Of a stretch of DNA of 64,000 nt, positions 45,300-56,422 are shown piece by piece. This DNA is from Cercospora beticola (Eukaryota; Ascomycota; Dothideomycetes; Mycosphaerellales; Mycosphaerellaceae), in contig NC_088941.1 of the NCBI RefSeq assembly GCF_033473495.1, positions 682,001-746,000 of the forward strand, in the 5' to 3' direction. Position numbers and translations under genes: made by a program. The stretch's first letter is position 1; each line of letters begins with the position of its first letter. Below the pieces are notes generated by a model. The model searched no databases. It was not told the origin of the DNA and was given only the letters and a program-made list of their open reading frames with translations.

Positions 45300-48200
45300 T
45301 ATTTTACTTTAAATATTAGCCTCGGCTCTCTACCTAGCTATCTCTATTATCTGCGTACTAGTTACCGAATAGTACTATTAGTAATCTCTTTAACCTTCTA
45401 TTCTTCCTCTATTCTATCTTCTCGTATAACTTCGATTAGTAGTAGTAGGCCGGCTACTAGCGAGTCTTACTTCGGTAGCGGATCGTTATCGGCTTTACGT
45501 AAGAGGTTAGAGTAGAAGACTAGGTATTTCTAAATATTAGGTAGTAGATTAACGTAGTAGGCGTTACGTAGAAGTACTTCTAGTACTTTATATAGCCTAG
45601 AGAATTTAAAGTCGAGTTTCTTAGTAGATCTATACGTCGACTAATTCTCGGTACTAATATAAATAAAGTTACCTACTTAGTAAGTAGGGGCAGGCAGCCT
45701 ATATTAGTTAGTATTATCGGCTTAAAGCGCTTATACTAAGTATATATTCTATCGAACGAACTCGTAGATCTAGTTTAGCTACGTACTATATATATTAGTA
45801 GCTACGAAGTCGATTCGGGACTAGCCTAGTAGAATTACTCTATATACGGCTTTAGTATTAGCTAAGTTAGTACTACTAGCTAGGCGTAGATTATAACTAT
45901 AGTTAGCGAAGAACGGTAAGACTATTATAACTTCGGAGGTATAGTTATTAATCGCAAACTCGGCTATAGGTAGGAAATCTACCTAGTCTATCTAAGTATA
46001 ATTATAGAACGAACGAAGGTACTATTCTAGTCCTTTATTAGAGTTCTTAGACTATCCGTTAGTTTCGGAGTAGAACGCTATAGATAGTTTCTACTTAATT
46101 CTTAGGATTATACTAACTCTCTTAAAGAACGTCGAAAGCTAGTTAGTATCTCTATCGATTACTATAGTTTAGTATAGCCTATACCGTAATATAATATATT
46201 TAATAAATAGGCGAGCTATATATTTAGCGTTAAGCTTCTAGGCTAGTACGAAATGTCTCTTCTTTATTAAATAGTCCGTAATTATTAGAATATTCTTATA
46301 AGTAACTCCCTTAACGCTTTTACTTAGTAGTAGGTCGACGATAAAGTTTATAGCTATATTCTACTATAGTTTATATAGTACCGATAATAGTACTAGGAGT
46401 CTACTATATACTTAGTAGGTTGCCTTCGTTATACGATATACCTTATAATTACGGATATAGCGCTTAACTATCTATTAGGCGTATAGCTATATATATGTCC
46501 TCGTAACTAGTTCGAATATCTTCGCGATATCTAGGTAGCCTACGAGAGTAGTATTATAATAGCTACGAATAATCTCTATACGAGCGAGATATATTGTTTC
46601 GGAGTTAGTCGGCGGGATTAGTAAGCTTAACTCGCCGTAGCGGTTAGTAATAAAAAACCTGTCTTATTATAGCCGGACTAACGCTTAATCGATCTTATAT
46701 CGACGTAGTATATCTACTATTTCGCCTTTCTAGAATTACTATAAGGCTTAAAGGACTACTAGCTCCTAGTATAGTTATTCTATTATTTTAGATAGTAGAG
46801 AGAGTTCTAGAACATTCTCTTTAAGAGTTATCGTAGCTACTATAAGTAGATTAAGGCGGTATTCCGGAAGTAGTACCTAATTCTAATACTAATTTCGTAG
46901 GTTATCTAGAGACGATAGGAGGTCCTAGGATCTCCTCGTTAGACTATTAGATTTAGTACTTTAAACGCTAGGTCTATATATAATCTTAAAGTTAAATTGC
47001 GATAAGAACTTAGCCTATTTCGCTTATCGACGATTAAGCTATTTAGTTATTATAAAATACTTAAAGTTCTTATAGTCGGATAGTACTTAGATATATTTAT
47101 CGTTCTAGAAACGCTCGAAGTCGCTATCTTCTTCCTTTCTCTCTATTATAAGTTTAGAGCGCTATTCTTTAAAAGCTTATACGATTACTAGTAACTCCTT
47201 ATTATAGATCTCGTAGTTATATTCTACTAGTAATATCTTCTTAGATATATATACTACTAGGTACTATACGCCTATATCTAGGTTTTACTAAGAGAGTACT
47301 ATAGCTATAATAAAATCGGAAGTATCTATTTCTAGTATTATTTTCTAGCTAGGTCGGAATAGAGCTAGTACTAGCGCCTTAAGGAACGCGACCTTTAGTA
47401 CTTAGAAGGCAGCCTCGTACTTAGTCGTCTAGTTAAATAGTATATATTTCTTTTTGTCGGACGTACTATTAGCCTCCTTCTTAGTAAGAGCAGTTAGCGG
47501 CGCTACTAGTCTACTAAACTTATCGATAAACTTATAGTAGAAGTTCGTAAACTCTAAGAATACTTAAATATCTTTAACGTAGCTAGGTATTTACTAATCT
47601 TATATAGCTTAAACCTTCTCTAGGTCTATTCTAACGCTATTACGACTAATAATTATACTAAGGTACTTAGTTTTATATACGAAGAACTCGTACTTATTAA
47701 TATCTAGCTATAAGCTAGCAGCTCGAAGCCTCTCTATTACGCGACGAATATACTATATATACTATTCGTATAAATTAGAGAAGACGAGATAGTTATCTAA
47801 GTAGGCTAAGTAGAAGTTATTAAGGAACTCTCTTAGCGTATTATTAATATAACTTTAGAAAGTACCTAGTACGTTATAAAGGCTAAAGGGTATTACTATA
47901 TACTTAAACTATCTATATCTAGTAGTAAATACTATCTTCTATTTATCTCTAGTAGTAACGTAGATATAGTTAAACGCTATAATTACGTCTATCTTAGTAA
48001 ACTACTCCTTTCTAGTAATCCGGTCGAGAGTTTCCTAGACTAAGAGTATTAGGTAGCGCGACTTAATTATTAGCGCGTTTAAACTCTAATAATTAAAGTA
48101 TATATAGAGTCCTCCGTTCGGCTTCTTAATAATAAGAACTAGTACTATAGCGGGAGATATAGAAGCGCGTATATTGCTCTTCTCGAGCTAGTTATTAATC

Positions 48201-51200
48201 TATTTCTTAATTACCTTATTCTGCTACTATAATATCGAGTAAGGTCGTTTAAATAGCGGAATAGCGCCTTCTTTAAGCTTAATTTTATAATCTAAGCCGA
48301 GATAGTATAGTAGTAGCTTATCGGCTTCGCGCCTATCGAATAGGTTAGCAAAGTCTTAGTATTCTATTAGTAGGCGGTCTATAATCGCTTTTAGATCTAC
48401 CTAGTTTATAGTACCGGTTATAAACTTCTTAAAGTCGGCCGTAGCTATAGCGTTAGTATACGCTTACCTAACGTATTAATTAATTACGATCGTAGTAGAA
48501 TCTCCTCGGTATAGTATAGTTTAAGACTTAATCGTTCTTATCGCGTACGTAGTTAGGCTATCGAGAGGTACTTAACGCCTCTTGTCTAGTCTAGCTATCT
48601 ATATTATATAAACCTTAGTCTCTTATTAACGCGCTATATAGTATAGCGCGGTCGGGCTAATCTCTTTAATATTAGTAATCGAGTTACTACTAGAGATATA
48701 CTTACTAGAAACTTCTATAGAGTAGTATACTATATATTCTCGGTAGTCTTTATATAGGAAGGTAATATAATTATCTAGCTATATAATATTAGGATTATAT
48801 TAGTTAAACTATCCTTTTCTAAGTACGAGGTCGTACGTAGGGCTTAAATATATAATAAACGCGTAGAATAGCTCCCTATAGTCGCTAATATCTAGTTTAA
48901 CTTCGGTAATAGTAGTAATATCTAATAGGGTAGTAACTTCCGACTCTAGTTTAAGCTTCCTAGCCTATTCGAGTAGAATTAAAAGGAAATTGTTTTTATA
49001 TACGAAAGATAAGTTAATATAACGAGAGTTTATACTATAGTTAAGGTAGGCCTTAGCCTAGATACTATTTACTACGGTATCTATAATAAACTAGTCGGTA
49101 ATCTCTAGTATTACTCTAAGGCTCTTAGCTATACCTAATATAGTAAGTAAGTATACCTTTAGTATCTCCTATATATTAACTTTATCGCTATAACCTCCGC
49201 TTATCGTACTCGAGAGAAGGTCTAGGTATTTCTCTAGTTCTAAGTAGTACTAGTAGTATTACTAGTAGTATTACTAGCGCTAGAGCCCGTAGTTATAGCG
49301 TTAGTATTAGGGCCTACGTACTTCTTAAGAACGTAAGTAGAATTATAAGAGTAGTAACTCGGTTTATAGTAGTAGAGATAGTAACTACTACGGATTAAAC
49401 CGGCGCGCTAGTTCTCGGATAGAGGCTTTAAGTTCTTATACTTATCGAGGAGGTCGGCGTATAGGAGTAGATTAGATAAGAACGTAGTATTACTACTACG
49501 TCTATTACTATAGTTACGACTATTACTACTATTACTATTACTATTATTACTAGTATTATTATTACTAGCGTTATTACTACTCTCCTTCTTAGAGTCCTTC
49601 TTATTCTAGTTAAAATAGGCAAAACTAGTCTCGATATTATATAGCTTATTAACGAGCTCCTTAAGAGTAGTCGGCGGTATACTATTAACTAGTTAGTTCT
49701 AGTAACGATAATAAAGTAAATTCTCGAGTATCTATATCTCGATCTCCTTAGTTATAGTAATATAGGAGCGTAGGCTCTAGAACTTAGTATAGTACTCGGA
49801 GAATAGTTAACTCTCCTTCTACTTAAGCTTAGATATATCTATAAAAGACTTACTAGTAACGTTACGCTAGCTATAGCGCTCGACTAGGAAGATAAGTATC
49901 TCGTTAATAGAAGTAAATAAGTTAGTAATAGAGCCCTTTTAAACGAATAAGGAGAGGCGAGTATTAATATAGAGTTCGAGTAGTATACGAACGTCGCCTT
50001 TAGTCGTAGTAAGGAGCTAAGTTATAGCCCGATCGGCTAATTAGAAAACGGTATTTACTAGGAAGTAGTCTACGTTAAGAAGCTACTTATCGAATAGAAG
50101 CTTACTATCTATACTAGACTTCTCTAGATAATAGATACTACGAGCTATCTAAATACCGATCCTAAGGAGAGAGTCGATCTATAATAGTATCGTTATAGCT
50201 AAGTCTACGCCTAGTATCTTAAAGCGAGGTATCTTATAGGTACTATTATAGTCGCGGCTATAAAGTAGATCGTAGCTATTACTACGATAGCTATTACTAC
50301 GATAGCTACTACTACGGCCGCTATTATAAGAGCGGTTAGATAGTCGGCTAGAGCTACGACTCGAATTAGAATTAGAGTCGGAGTTATTAGGACCTAGATT
50401 ACTACGCTAGCGGCGCGACTATAGAGATAGAGAACGATAGCGCGGACGTATATTACGATCGGAGTCGCGACTATAGCTCTCGTCGATCTTCTTCTATAGC
50501 TTCTTATTAGCTTTACTTAAAGCGGCTTTCTTCTTTATTAGAGTAGCGTTATCCTTCCTTAATATAGATAATATAAGATCTATATCCTAGCTCTCTACTA
50601 ACTCTTACTTCTTAAGCTATATAATATATACTTTAAGCTCCTCGATATTAGCTTCGAGGTTCTTATTATAGTTATAGTAATATTTAGCTATCTCTTTAAA
50701 TTCGGTAATATTAGCTATAAGGTCTTTAACGATCTTTTTAGTAGTATTATCGGACGAGAGGCCTATTATATCTTCGAGTCGCTTTCTAGACTCTTCGAGG
50801 TTATCGCTAAGCTAGGTATTCTCGGCTTTAAAGTAGTTAGCTTAATAAGAGAGAGCGTAGTACTTCTCTTAATTAAAGTTATATATAGCTTAAAGGCCTT
50901 CGAGTTACTAAAGAGCTATATAGTAATCGAAGTAAAAGTAACGAATAATAGTATATACGCCTTCTAGAGTAGCTCGGACTTAGTTATAGAGCTTAAAAGC
51001 GCTTAGATTCTATAGCTAGTTAGTAGAGATATAGACTTCCTTACTAGTATTATCTTAGAAAGTAATCTCGTTTTATTCGGTAAGAGCGAGTTAGAACTCG
51101 AGAAGGTTAATAGGTTCTTCTTTAGGTTCGGTAGCTTCTTCGATAGTAGCGAGTTATTCTTTAATAGCCTTCTATTATTAAGTAAACTTACTATCTAGGT

Positions 51201-51300
51201 CGCGGCTCTAGGTCTATAATTATAACTCGATATAGTTATTTAAAAGCGATACGCGGAAGGAGTAGTAGTAGCTATTCTTGCCGCTAATACTACTCGGCTT
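45300..51300 (-). pseudogene. G3 gag-pol, RIP-inactivated
   Basis: On the minus strand, gag lies at about 51300-49300 and contains a repetitive Asn/Ser-coding tract (49500-49580) and a 15-bp tandem repeat (50272-50320). Near 49385-49320 a zinc knuckle has tyrosines in place of cysteines. Reverse transcriptase about 48400-47500: FTTRYRQFKYIVIPFSL, then YLDNYLVFS at about 47805-47781, in which the second catalytic Asp of YxDD is Asn, explained by a TG to TA change. Integrase C-terminal part about 46100-45700 (SETNG, LPIAEFAINNYTSE, PFFANY). Confidence 0.78.
50272..50320. repeat. 15-bp tandem repeat in G3 gag
   Basis: About three units of CTATTACTACGATAG in a Ser/Arg-type low-complexity part of gag. 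Confidence 0.75.
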
Positions 51301-51485
51301 CGCTATTATTAAAATAATAAGTAGACTATAAACTATATATATAAAAAAAGAGAGTCGCGCTTAATATAGCGACCTACTATATTTATACTATATACTATAT
51401 AATTATCGATATCGCGCTTTATCGTAGTAACTTACTATAAACTATAAACTATATAAACCTAGTCGTATAGATTAGTCTTATAAAG

Positions 51486-51669
51486 TATAATAGTATATAA
51501 TATCGTAGTAGAATAGAAGTCGTAAGATAAGGTATCTAAGGAGAGCGCGAGAGAACGCGTAACTAAATATAAGAAACGTATATCGTAGAACGTACCGTAC
51601 TACGATATATATATAGCGTTACGTACCGTTAAGACTATTTACTACTATATCGTAGGCGAGGTCGTAATA
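51486..51669 (-). repeat. G3 LTR, right (5' LTR in element orientation)
   Basis: 184 bp partner of 44504-44687; followed by target duplication TAGAG. Confidence 0.88.
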
Positions 51670-51674
51670 TAGAG

Positions 51675-53057
51675 AGAATAGTTATAAGATAGGTCCTAGA
51701 GAGACCTACTATTAGCTAATAATACTTTAGAGACTAACTAAACTTCTTACTATTTCTAGAATCTAAAGAAGAATTAGATAATTAGGCTCTAGAGGCCTAG
51801 TTAGATAAACTAATATACCTAAGAGTAAGAGGAGTTATAAACCTACCTTTATTATAAATATAGTAGTACTAGGAGGTTCCTATACTAGAGAGTACTAGAG
51901 AGGTATACTCCTTTAGCTATTAATATATATACTATATATAAGGCCTAGAGTATAATACCTACTCTAGAGCTACCTAGAAGATAGAGTTCTAGAAGCTCTA
52001 GCTAAAAGAGAGGAGTCTTAGTATAGTTAATCCTCTACTAGATAGTCTAGTATAAAGGAATTTCTACCTATATATATACTAAGAACTAAATACTAAGATA
52101 TATAGGTCCTAGTTTACTATATAAAATAAATTTATTTCTTAGCTATAGTTAGAAGAACTTAGTAATATATATATCTAAAGTTAACTCTTTAGAAAATAAG
52201 ATAGAAATAAAATAAGATAAATAGTACTTTAGTAAAGAGACTATATCTAGTACTCTCTAAAGAAAACTTAGAATAATAGTTTAGAAAGATAGCTATATTC
52301 CTTAAAAGAGAAGACCTATACTTAACTATTAAGATCTTAATATCTACTCTAATAACTAATAAGGCAAACTATAAAGTAATCTACTAGATTTAGCTTTATA
52401 TTAGTAAAGAGAATAAAGAGGTAGTATTAGAGAAAGAGATAGTAAAGGCTATCTAGTAAGAGCTAAAGAAGAAGTATAAGAATAATAAAGTATTAGGAAG
52501 GAAACTAGTATAGTAGTACTTTACCTTTTAAATAATAAGTTTATAGAGTATATTATAAGTATAGTCTAGCTTACTATTACTTAGAAAGAAGATAAGGGAG
52601 GCCTAGCTAGTAATAGTAGAGATAGTTAAACCTAAGAATAGAATCTAAGTTCTACTTAGTAGCCTACCTAAATCTTAGTTATCTATTAGAGATACTATAG
52701 ATACCTAACTATACTTATTACCTAATAATATCCTTTCTATTCTAGAAAAAAAAGAAGTAGAGATACCTAGGTAATCTAAACTAGAGGAAGGATTAGAGTA
52801 TTTAGCTTATACTATAAGAGCTATATAGAGATAATAATAAAAGAAAAAAAGGATAGATAACTTAGAGTTATTTAAAGCTAGGTAGTATACTCTATATTAA
52901 GAGAAGAGATACTTACTATTAAGCTATTAGTATCTAGAACCTATAAGAAGTATAGTCTTAGCTTTTAGAGATATAGATAAAGTAAGAGCTTTTACTATAA
53001 TAGAGAATAAGACTAAGAAAAGTAACTAGCTATTAAGAGATAGGCTATTAGAGGGAG
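51675..53057 (+). pseudogene. C2 interior, right part, unrecognised
   Basis: About 1.4 kb of AT-rich RIP sequence between G3 and the 3' Copia LTR. Plus-strand frames rich in Lys/Glu/Arg/Leu are interrupted by TAG/TAA. I recognise no Copia integrase or reverse transcriptase, so it may be foreign sequence captured by the element. Confidence 0.4.
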
Positions 53058-53273
53058 TATTACGATTTAAGATTCTATAGATACTATATCTCTCTATCTA
53101 ATAGTTAGGCCTCGAGTAAGTAGTACTTTAAGCTTTAGAAATTCTTAGTAGAAAGTATTTCTTTATAGGCTTATAGTAGATAGAAACCTAAGCCTCTCTA
53201 ACTACTTACTTCGGAGAGTTTTACTTTACTTTATTCCGCTATATCTAGATAGATTAGACTCCTAAATTTAATA
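53058..53273 (+). repeat. Copia LTR, copy 3 (216 bp)
   Basis: 3' LTR of C2, preceded by the purine tract and followed by the transposase-like remnant. Confidence 0.85.
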
Positions 53274-53640
53274 AAATAGAATAAGCTAAGAAGGAGACTT
53301 AGAAATAAGCTAAGAAACTAGCTAATATATAGTAATTAATTATAAAGAAATAGTAGAAGTTAGAAAGGCTTAATTAGCGTATAACTAAGCAAGAATAAGC
53401 TACTAAAGTAAAGATAGAAGTATAATATATTAAAGAAAATAAAATAGCTAATAGATAGTTCTAGTAATACTTTAATTAATTAATTAAAGCTCTAAAGCGA
53501 TTAAAATAAGTAGAGTTAAAGGTACTACCTCTATAGCCTATATTTATAGAGCCTATAAAGCTAGTAGCGAGTATATAAGCTAATCTAGCTAAACTATTAA
53601 GAATATAATAACTAAGTAGAAAGGTAGTACTAAACCTTTA
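53274..53640 (+). pseudogene. Probable pogo-like transposase C-terminal remnant
   Basis: A Lys/Gln/Ala-rich frame (KKETQKQAKKLANI, then RLNQRITKQEQATK) reads up to the right inverted repeat with Gln codons turned into stops. Fungal pogo/Fot1 transposases end in such a charged helical tail, and position and orientation fit the left remnant. The DDE core between them is missing or unrecognisable. Confidence 0.5.
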
Positions 53641-53705
53641 GTTTAGTAAGCTTAATATATAGCGATTATAATACAGTTTGAATTATAACAATCTATATAG
53701 TAATA

Positions 53706-53781
53706 GTTGAGAAACACTACCTCAAAAACATGCTGGAATTGTAGGTTTACGAGGTTCTGTGGGTCACGTGGGGCACACTTC
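53706..53781 (-). repeat. Right terminal inverted repeat of pogo-like element
   Basis: Reverse complement of the left end plus a 16-base stretch (ATGTTTTTGAGGTAGT on the minus strand) missing on the left. Followed by TA at 53782-53783. Not depleted in CA/TG. Confidence 0.85.
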
Positions 53782-53783
53782 TA

Positions 53784-54463
53784 CATGGTATCCTCGCCTT
53801 CCTGCTCAGGTACCACATGGCTGATCTCCCGGTGGAGGTGTGACGAGGTTGCATATGAGGTGACATCGCTACTACTTCGAGCTATGCCGTGACATCCGAG
53901 GTGCATGAAGAGTGTCACTGGACAAAACCCGACTGAGAAATGGCGGAGCAGAGTGGAAAGTGTGGTTGAAGGTTGGATGTACAAGCTTGGGAAAGTGGCG
54001 TCATGCACCTGCCCAAAGTTTGAAGGCTGGGCATTGTCTCGGATTTGATCAACTCAATTCCATTCAATCGGTAACTGTTAGATCGATAATTGATTGACGA
54101 GTGTCAAATTTCTAGACCACCAAGTCCTCAGCTATTGTCTGGAGTGCAACAGCGATGATACTAGGATGTCCCAGTGCGAAGGCGCCACAGACATCTGGCA
54201 CTTCTGGCTATGCAGTGAGACCAAGCTCAGCAGTCAGCCCGTGCCTGAGAATCGCATTCACCGGAACTGTGCTTGTGTCCACCAACCTCGTGCAGCTCTG
54301 GATTGGTTGTGGCTGGCACAGATCCAATATGCCAGATGGGCCAGCAGAACCCCGTGCCTGTTGTTCCCTCCAAGTGCGGCCCAGCGCCAGGCGGCAATGT
54401 TACTCCTTCAGCTGCAGGTTTCTCCCACGATGGCGAGCATGTGTAGTGTTGTGTTTGTCGCGT
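53784..54463. other. Intergenic region right of the island
   Basis: Normal base composition returns at once. It lies at the 3' side of the DUF3405 gene; no gene or RNA recognised. Confidence 0.45.
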
Positions 54464-56422
54464 TCAGCCGGGAGCATGGTACGAATTACTCTTCCGCGGA
54501 TGTATGATCAATTCCGGCATGTATACCTCTCCATCAAACTCTCTCATAAAAGTAGGAAGCTCGTTTGGCACCACGGCATACTCAGGATGCTCAAGGTCTT
54601 TCTCCTGACTTTTGTTCTTATAAGTTCCCATCCAATGCTCGAAAACAGGGTCAGCCAGTGACGACCACCAATCGAACGTTACCGGGCGGGTAAAGAATGC
54701 CAGAGAACTACCTCGATAGTTTCCTGCGCCATTGGCAATGCCGTCTATCATTCTGTCAGGCAGTCCTCCATTTCTGACCCAATTGAGCTCATGGTGTTGC
54801 CGCTCGGGGTACTGGTACAGAGGCAGTGGAATGCCAACAACTTTCAGGCCCAGCCAAAGAGCCCAACTGGGCAGCGTAGCCTCACTAGGCACCCTCAACC
54901 CGGATTCATGCTGCGAGCGATGAACAGCTTCCAGCAGATCGTACGATGCCCTCGCTTGTGCGGGTACAGACATGTATCGTGGAACATCGTCTGCAAAGCC
55001 GCCAAGGTACCAGTCTTTGAACACCCAGTCTTCTTGCTTCTCGAATCTTCGCACGTCGTTTAGCTGGCCAAATAAAAGGAGATCGGCATCTGCTCCCACG
55101 CCTACCTGGAAGTCATCGTCTTCTGGCTTGAGAGGCAGTGTTGAGCCGAATGGTGTGACATTGTTGATTGTGTCCGGTCCCCAAATCGTGGCGCCGCCGT
55201 GTAGGGACTGATTGATCTTAGCCGAGAACTCGCTGTATGTGCCGTGGATGCTTGACATGTAAGCCCAGCTTGCTCGCTCGCGGGCTTGCTTATACGGTTG
55301 TGCTCGGCCAAATTTATCGAAACCCTGTAGCATCTTGCCAACATGCCCGGTAAATCGTGTATCCATTTCGATCTGCCAGTAGTGATCGAACTCAGGATAG
55401 AAGTGGGCGAACAGCTGAAGTGGCTGCATAATCTGCCACATTGAACGATACTCTTCTGTTTTGGGGCACCAATTGCGTTGCAGGCTCTCATCAAATAAAA
55501 CCGATATACTGCGAAACTCCTTCGGTACGGACTCCAGGACATGATTGTACCGAGTGTAATTCGAGAACACGTCTTTGCACTCAGGCTGGTCGCTACATTT
55601 GAGATCGATGAGCAGGAAAACTTGATAGTCTGCGTTTGTTGCAAGAGTAGCTTCGGTGATGATGGAGCGCAGGTTCCAAAGGTCTTCAGGATGGTACTCG
55701 TATGTGCTCCAGGTTCTCAACACGATGGCTTGTCGTCCTGTCTTCTCTCGTGGGGCCTCGGGTAGATGCGTATCGCCGACATTACGAAATCGCGGACCTG
55801 GCTCGAAGAAATCGAGGTGGCCGAAACGCTCTCGGTTGCTCTCTGCGCAATCACTCTGTAGCTGACCCCAGTCAACCGAATCCCAATCCACCTCGCTGTG
55901 TGCAGCTGTGGCATTGCTGTAGCCATACGGCCCATATCGCTGCTTGAAAGTCATCCATCCTTGAGACAGATTGAGAGCCTTATACGAGCCAAAGGTAGGC
56001 TCGGTAAAGGCTACGCTTGAGAGCTCCGCCGACGCCTGAGGGATATCGACAATGTTCCCAGCATCGATCAGAGCGCCTCTGACGCCCTTGCAAGATATCC
56101 GTGGTTGCCTGGCTCTATCGTCGCTGCCGGGGTCGACACGTGGTATCTGGGGCTCTGTCGACAGCGTTCCTGTGATCTTAGAAGGCCAACTCGCAGTGGA
56201 CTGCCAACTGAAAATTAGCAGAAAGAAGCTGAGCAACAGCACCACAGCTGCGAAGCGTAGTATACGATTCGATACTGTTGTCATCGTCCTATTTACATTT
56301 GAGACTCGCGGCAAAGAGAGGCGCCAGATGATCACTGACCTGAACGTCGCGGTCTGTCTCACAGGAGCGCGCTGTGCATCGTTTGCTCGTGTGCTCGTTT
56401 GCTGAGCCTTGCGGCACAGCAT
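54464..56422 (-). CDS. DUF3405 family type II membrane protein (putative glycosyltransferase-like)
   Basis: Single exon, 652 residues from the ATG at 56422. A second ATG at 56284 (MTTVSNR) would give 606 residues and place the hydrophobic helix RFAAVVLLLSFFLLIFSW about 10 residues from the N-terminus, typical of type II Golgi enzymes, so it may be the real start. The lumenal part matches the fungal DUF3405 family: RTWSTYEYHPEDLWNLRSII, VFLLIDLK, FPEFDHYWQIEMDTRFTGH, then WGADADLL-like GVGADADLLLFGQ and EDWVFKDWYLGGFADDVPRYM, ending with a WWSS segment. The acidic EMD within WQIEMDTR resembles the DxD metal site of glycosyltransferases. Biochemical activity of the family is not established. 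Confidence 0.85.
   Translation of the reverse strand: MLCRKAQQTSTRANDAQRAPVRQTATFRSVIIWRLSLPRVSNVNRTMTTVSNRILRFAAVVLLLSFFLLIFSWQSTASWPSKITGTLSTEPQIPRVDPGSDDRARQPRISCKGVRGALIDAGNIVDIPQASAELSSVAFTEPTFGSYKALNLSQGWMTFKQRYGPYGYSNATAAHSEVDWDSVDWGQLQSDCAESNRERFGHLDFFEPGPRFRNVGDTHLPEAPREKTGRQAIVLRTWSTYEYHPEDLWNLRSIITEATLATNADYQVFLLIDLKCSDQPECKDVFSNYTRYNHVLESVPKEFRSISVLFDESLQRNWCPKTEEYRSMWQIMQPLQLFAHFYPEFDHYWQIEMDTRFTGHVGKMLQGFDKFGRAQPYKQARERASWAYMSSIHGTYSEFSAKINQSLHGGATIWGPDTINNVTPFGSTLPLKPEDDDFQVGVGADADLLLFGQLNDVRRFEKQEDWVFKDWYLGGFADDVPRYMSVPAQARASYDLLEAVHRSQHESGLRVPSEATLPSWALWLGLKVVGIPLPLYQYPERQHHELNWVRNGGLPDRMIDGIANGAGNYRGSSLAFFTRPVTFDWWSSLADPVFEHWMGTYKNKSQEKDLEHPEYAVVPNELPTFMREFDGEVYMPELIIHPRKSNSYHAPG

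Larger units (their letters stand above)
44504..51669 (-). mobile_element. Gypsy retrotransposon G3, nested in C2, opposite orientation
   Basis: LTRs of 184 bp at 44504-44687 and 51486-51669 flanked by a perfect 5-bp duplication TAGAG (44499-44503 and 51670-51674). All recognisable genes read on the minus strand. RIP-inactivated throughout. Confidence 0.9.
43776..53273 (+). mobile_element. Copia-like element C2 (short, split by G3)
   Basis: LTRs of 216 bp at 43776-43991 and 53058-53273. The first is followed by the half-tRNA primer site (GATTATAAGCTCGAG) and the second preceded by the purine tract AGAGGGAG, so they are true 5' and 3' LTRs. After removing G3, only about 1.9 kb of interior remains, too short for a full Copia pol gene; no reverse transcriptase is recognisable. 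It is either deleted or non-autonomous. Confidence 0.75.
28767..53781 (+). mobile_element. pogo/Fot1-like DNA transposon hosting the whole nested island
   Basis: Inverted ends face each other at 28767 and 53781, each flanked outside by TA, the target duplication of Tc1/mariner/pogo elements. Both ends start GAAGTGTGCCCCACGTGACC. The N-terminal part of a pogo-type transposase lies just inside the left end and a probable C-terminal part just inside the right end; everything between is later insertions or unassigned. The middle (DDE) part of the transposase is not recognisable. From about 28835 to 53690 nearly every CpA/TpG is gone, the RIP signature. Confidence 0.8.

Noticed and set aside
49428..49622. 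Minus-strand 64-codon hydrophobic frame in G3
   Set aside because: It arises from an ATT/ACT-type simple repeat in gag; the Ile/Val run is a translation artefact in the wrong frame.
28767..53781. AT-rich island read as a regional centromere or accessory-chromosome boundary
   Set aside because: The island is fully accounted for by nested transposons with one pair of termini and normal genes resume on both sides; nothing specific to a centromere is seen.
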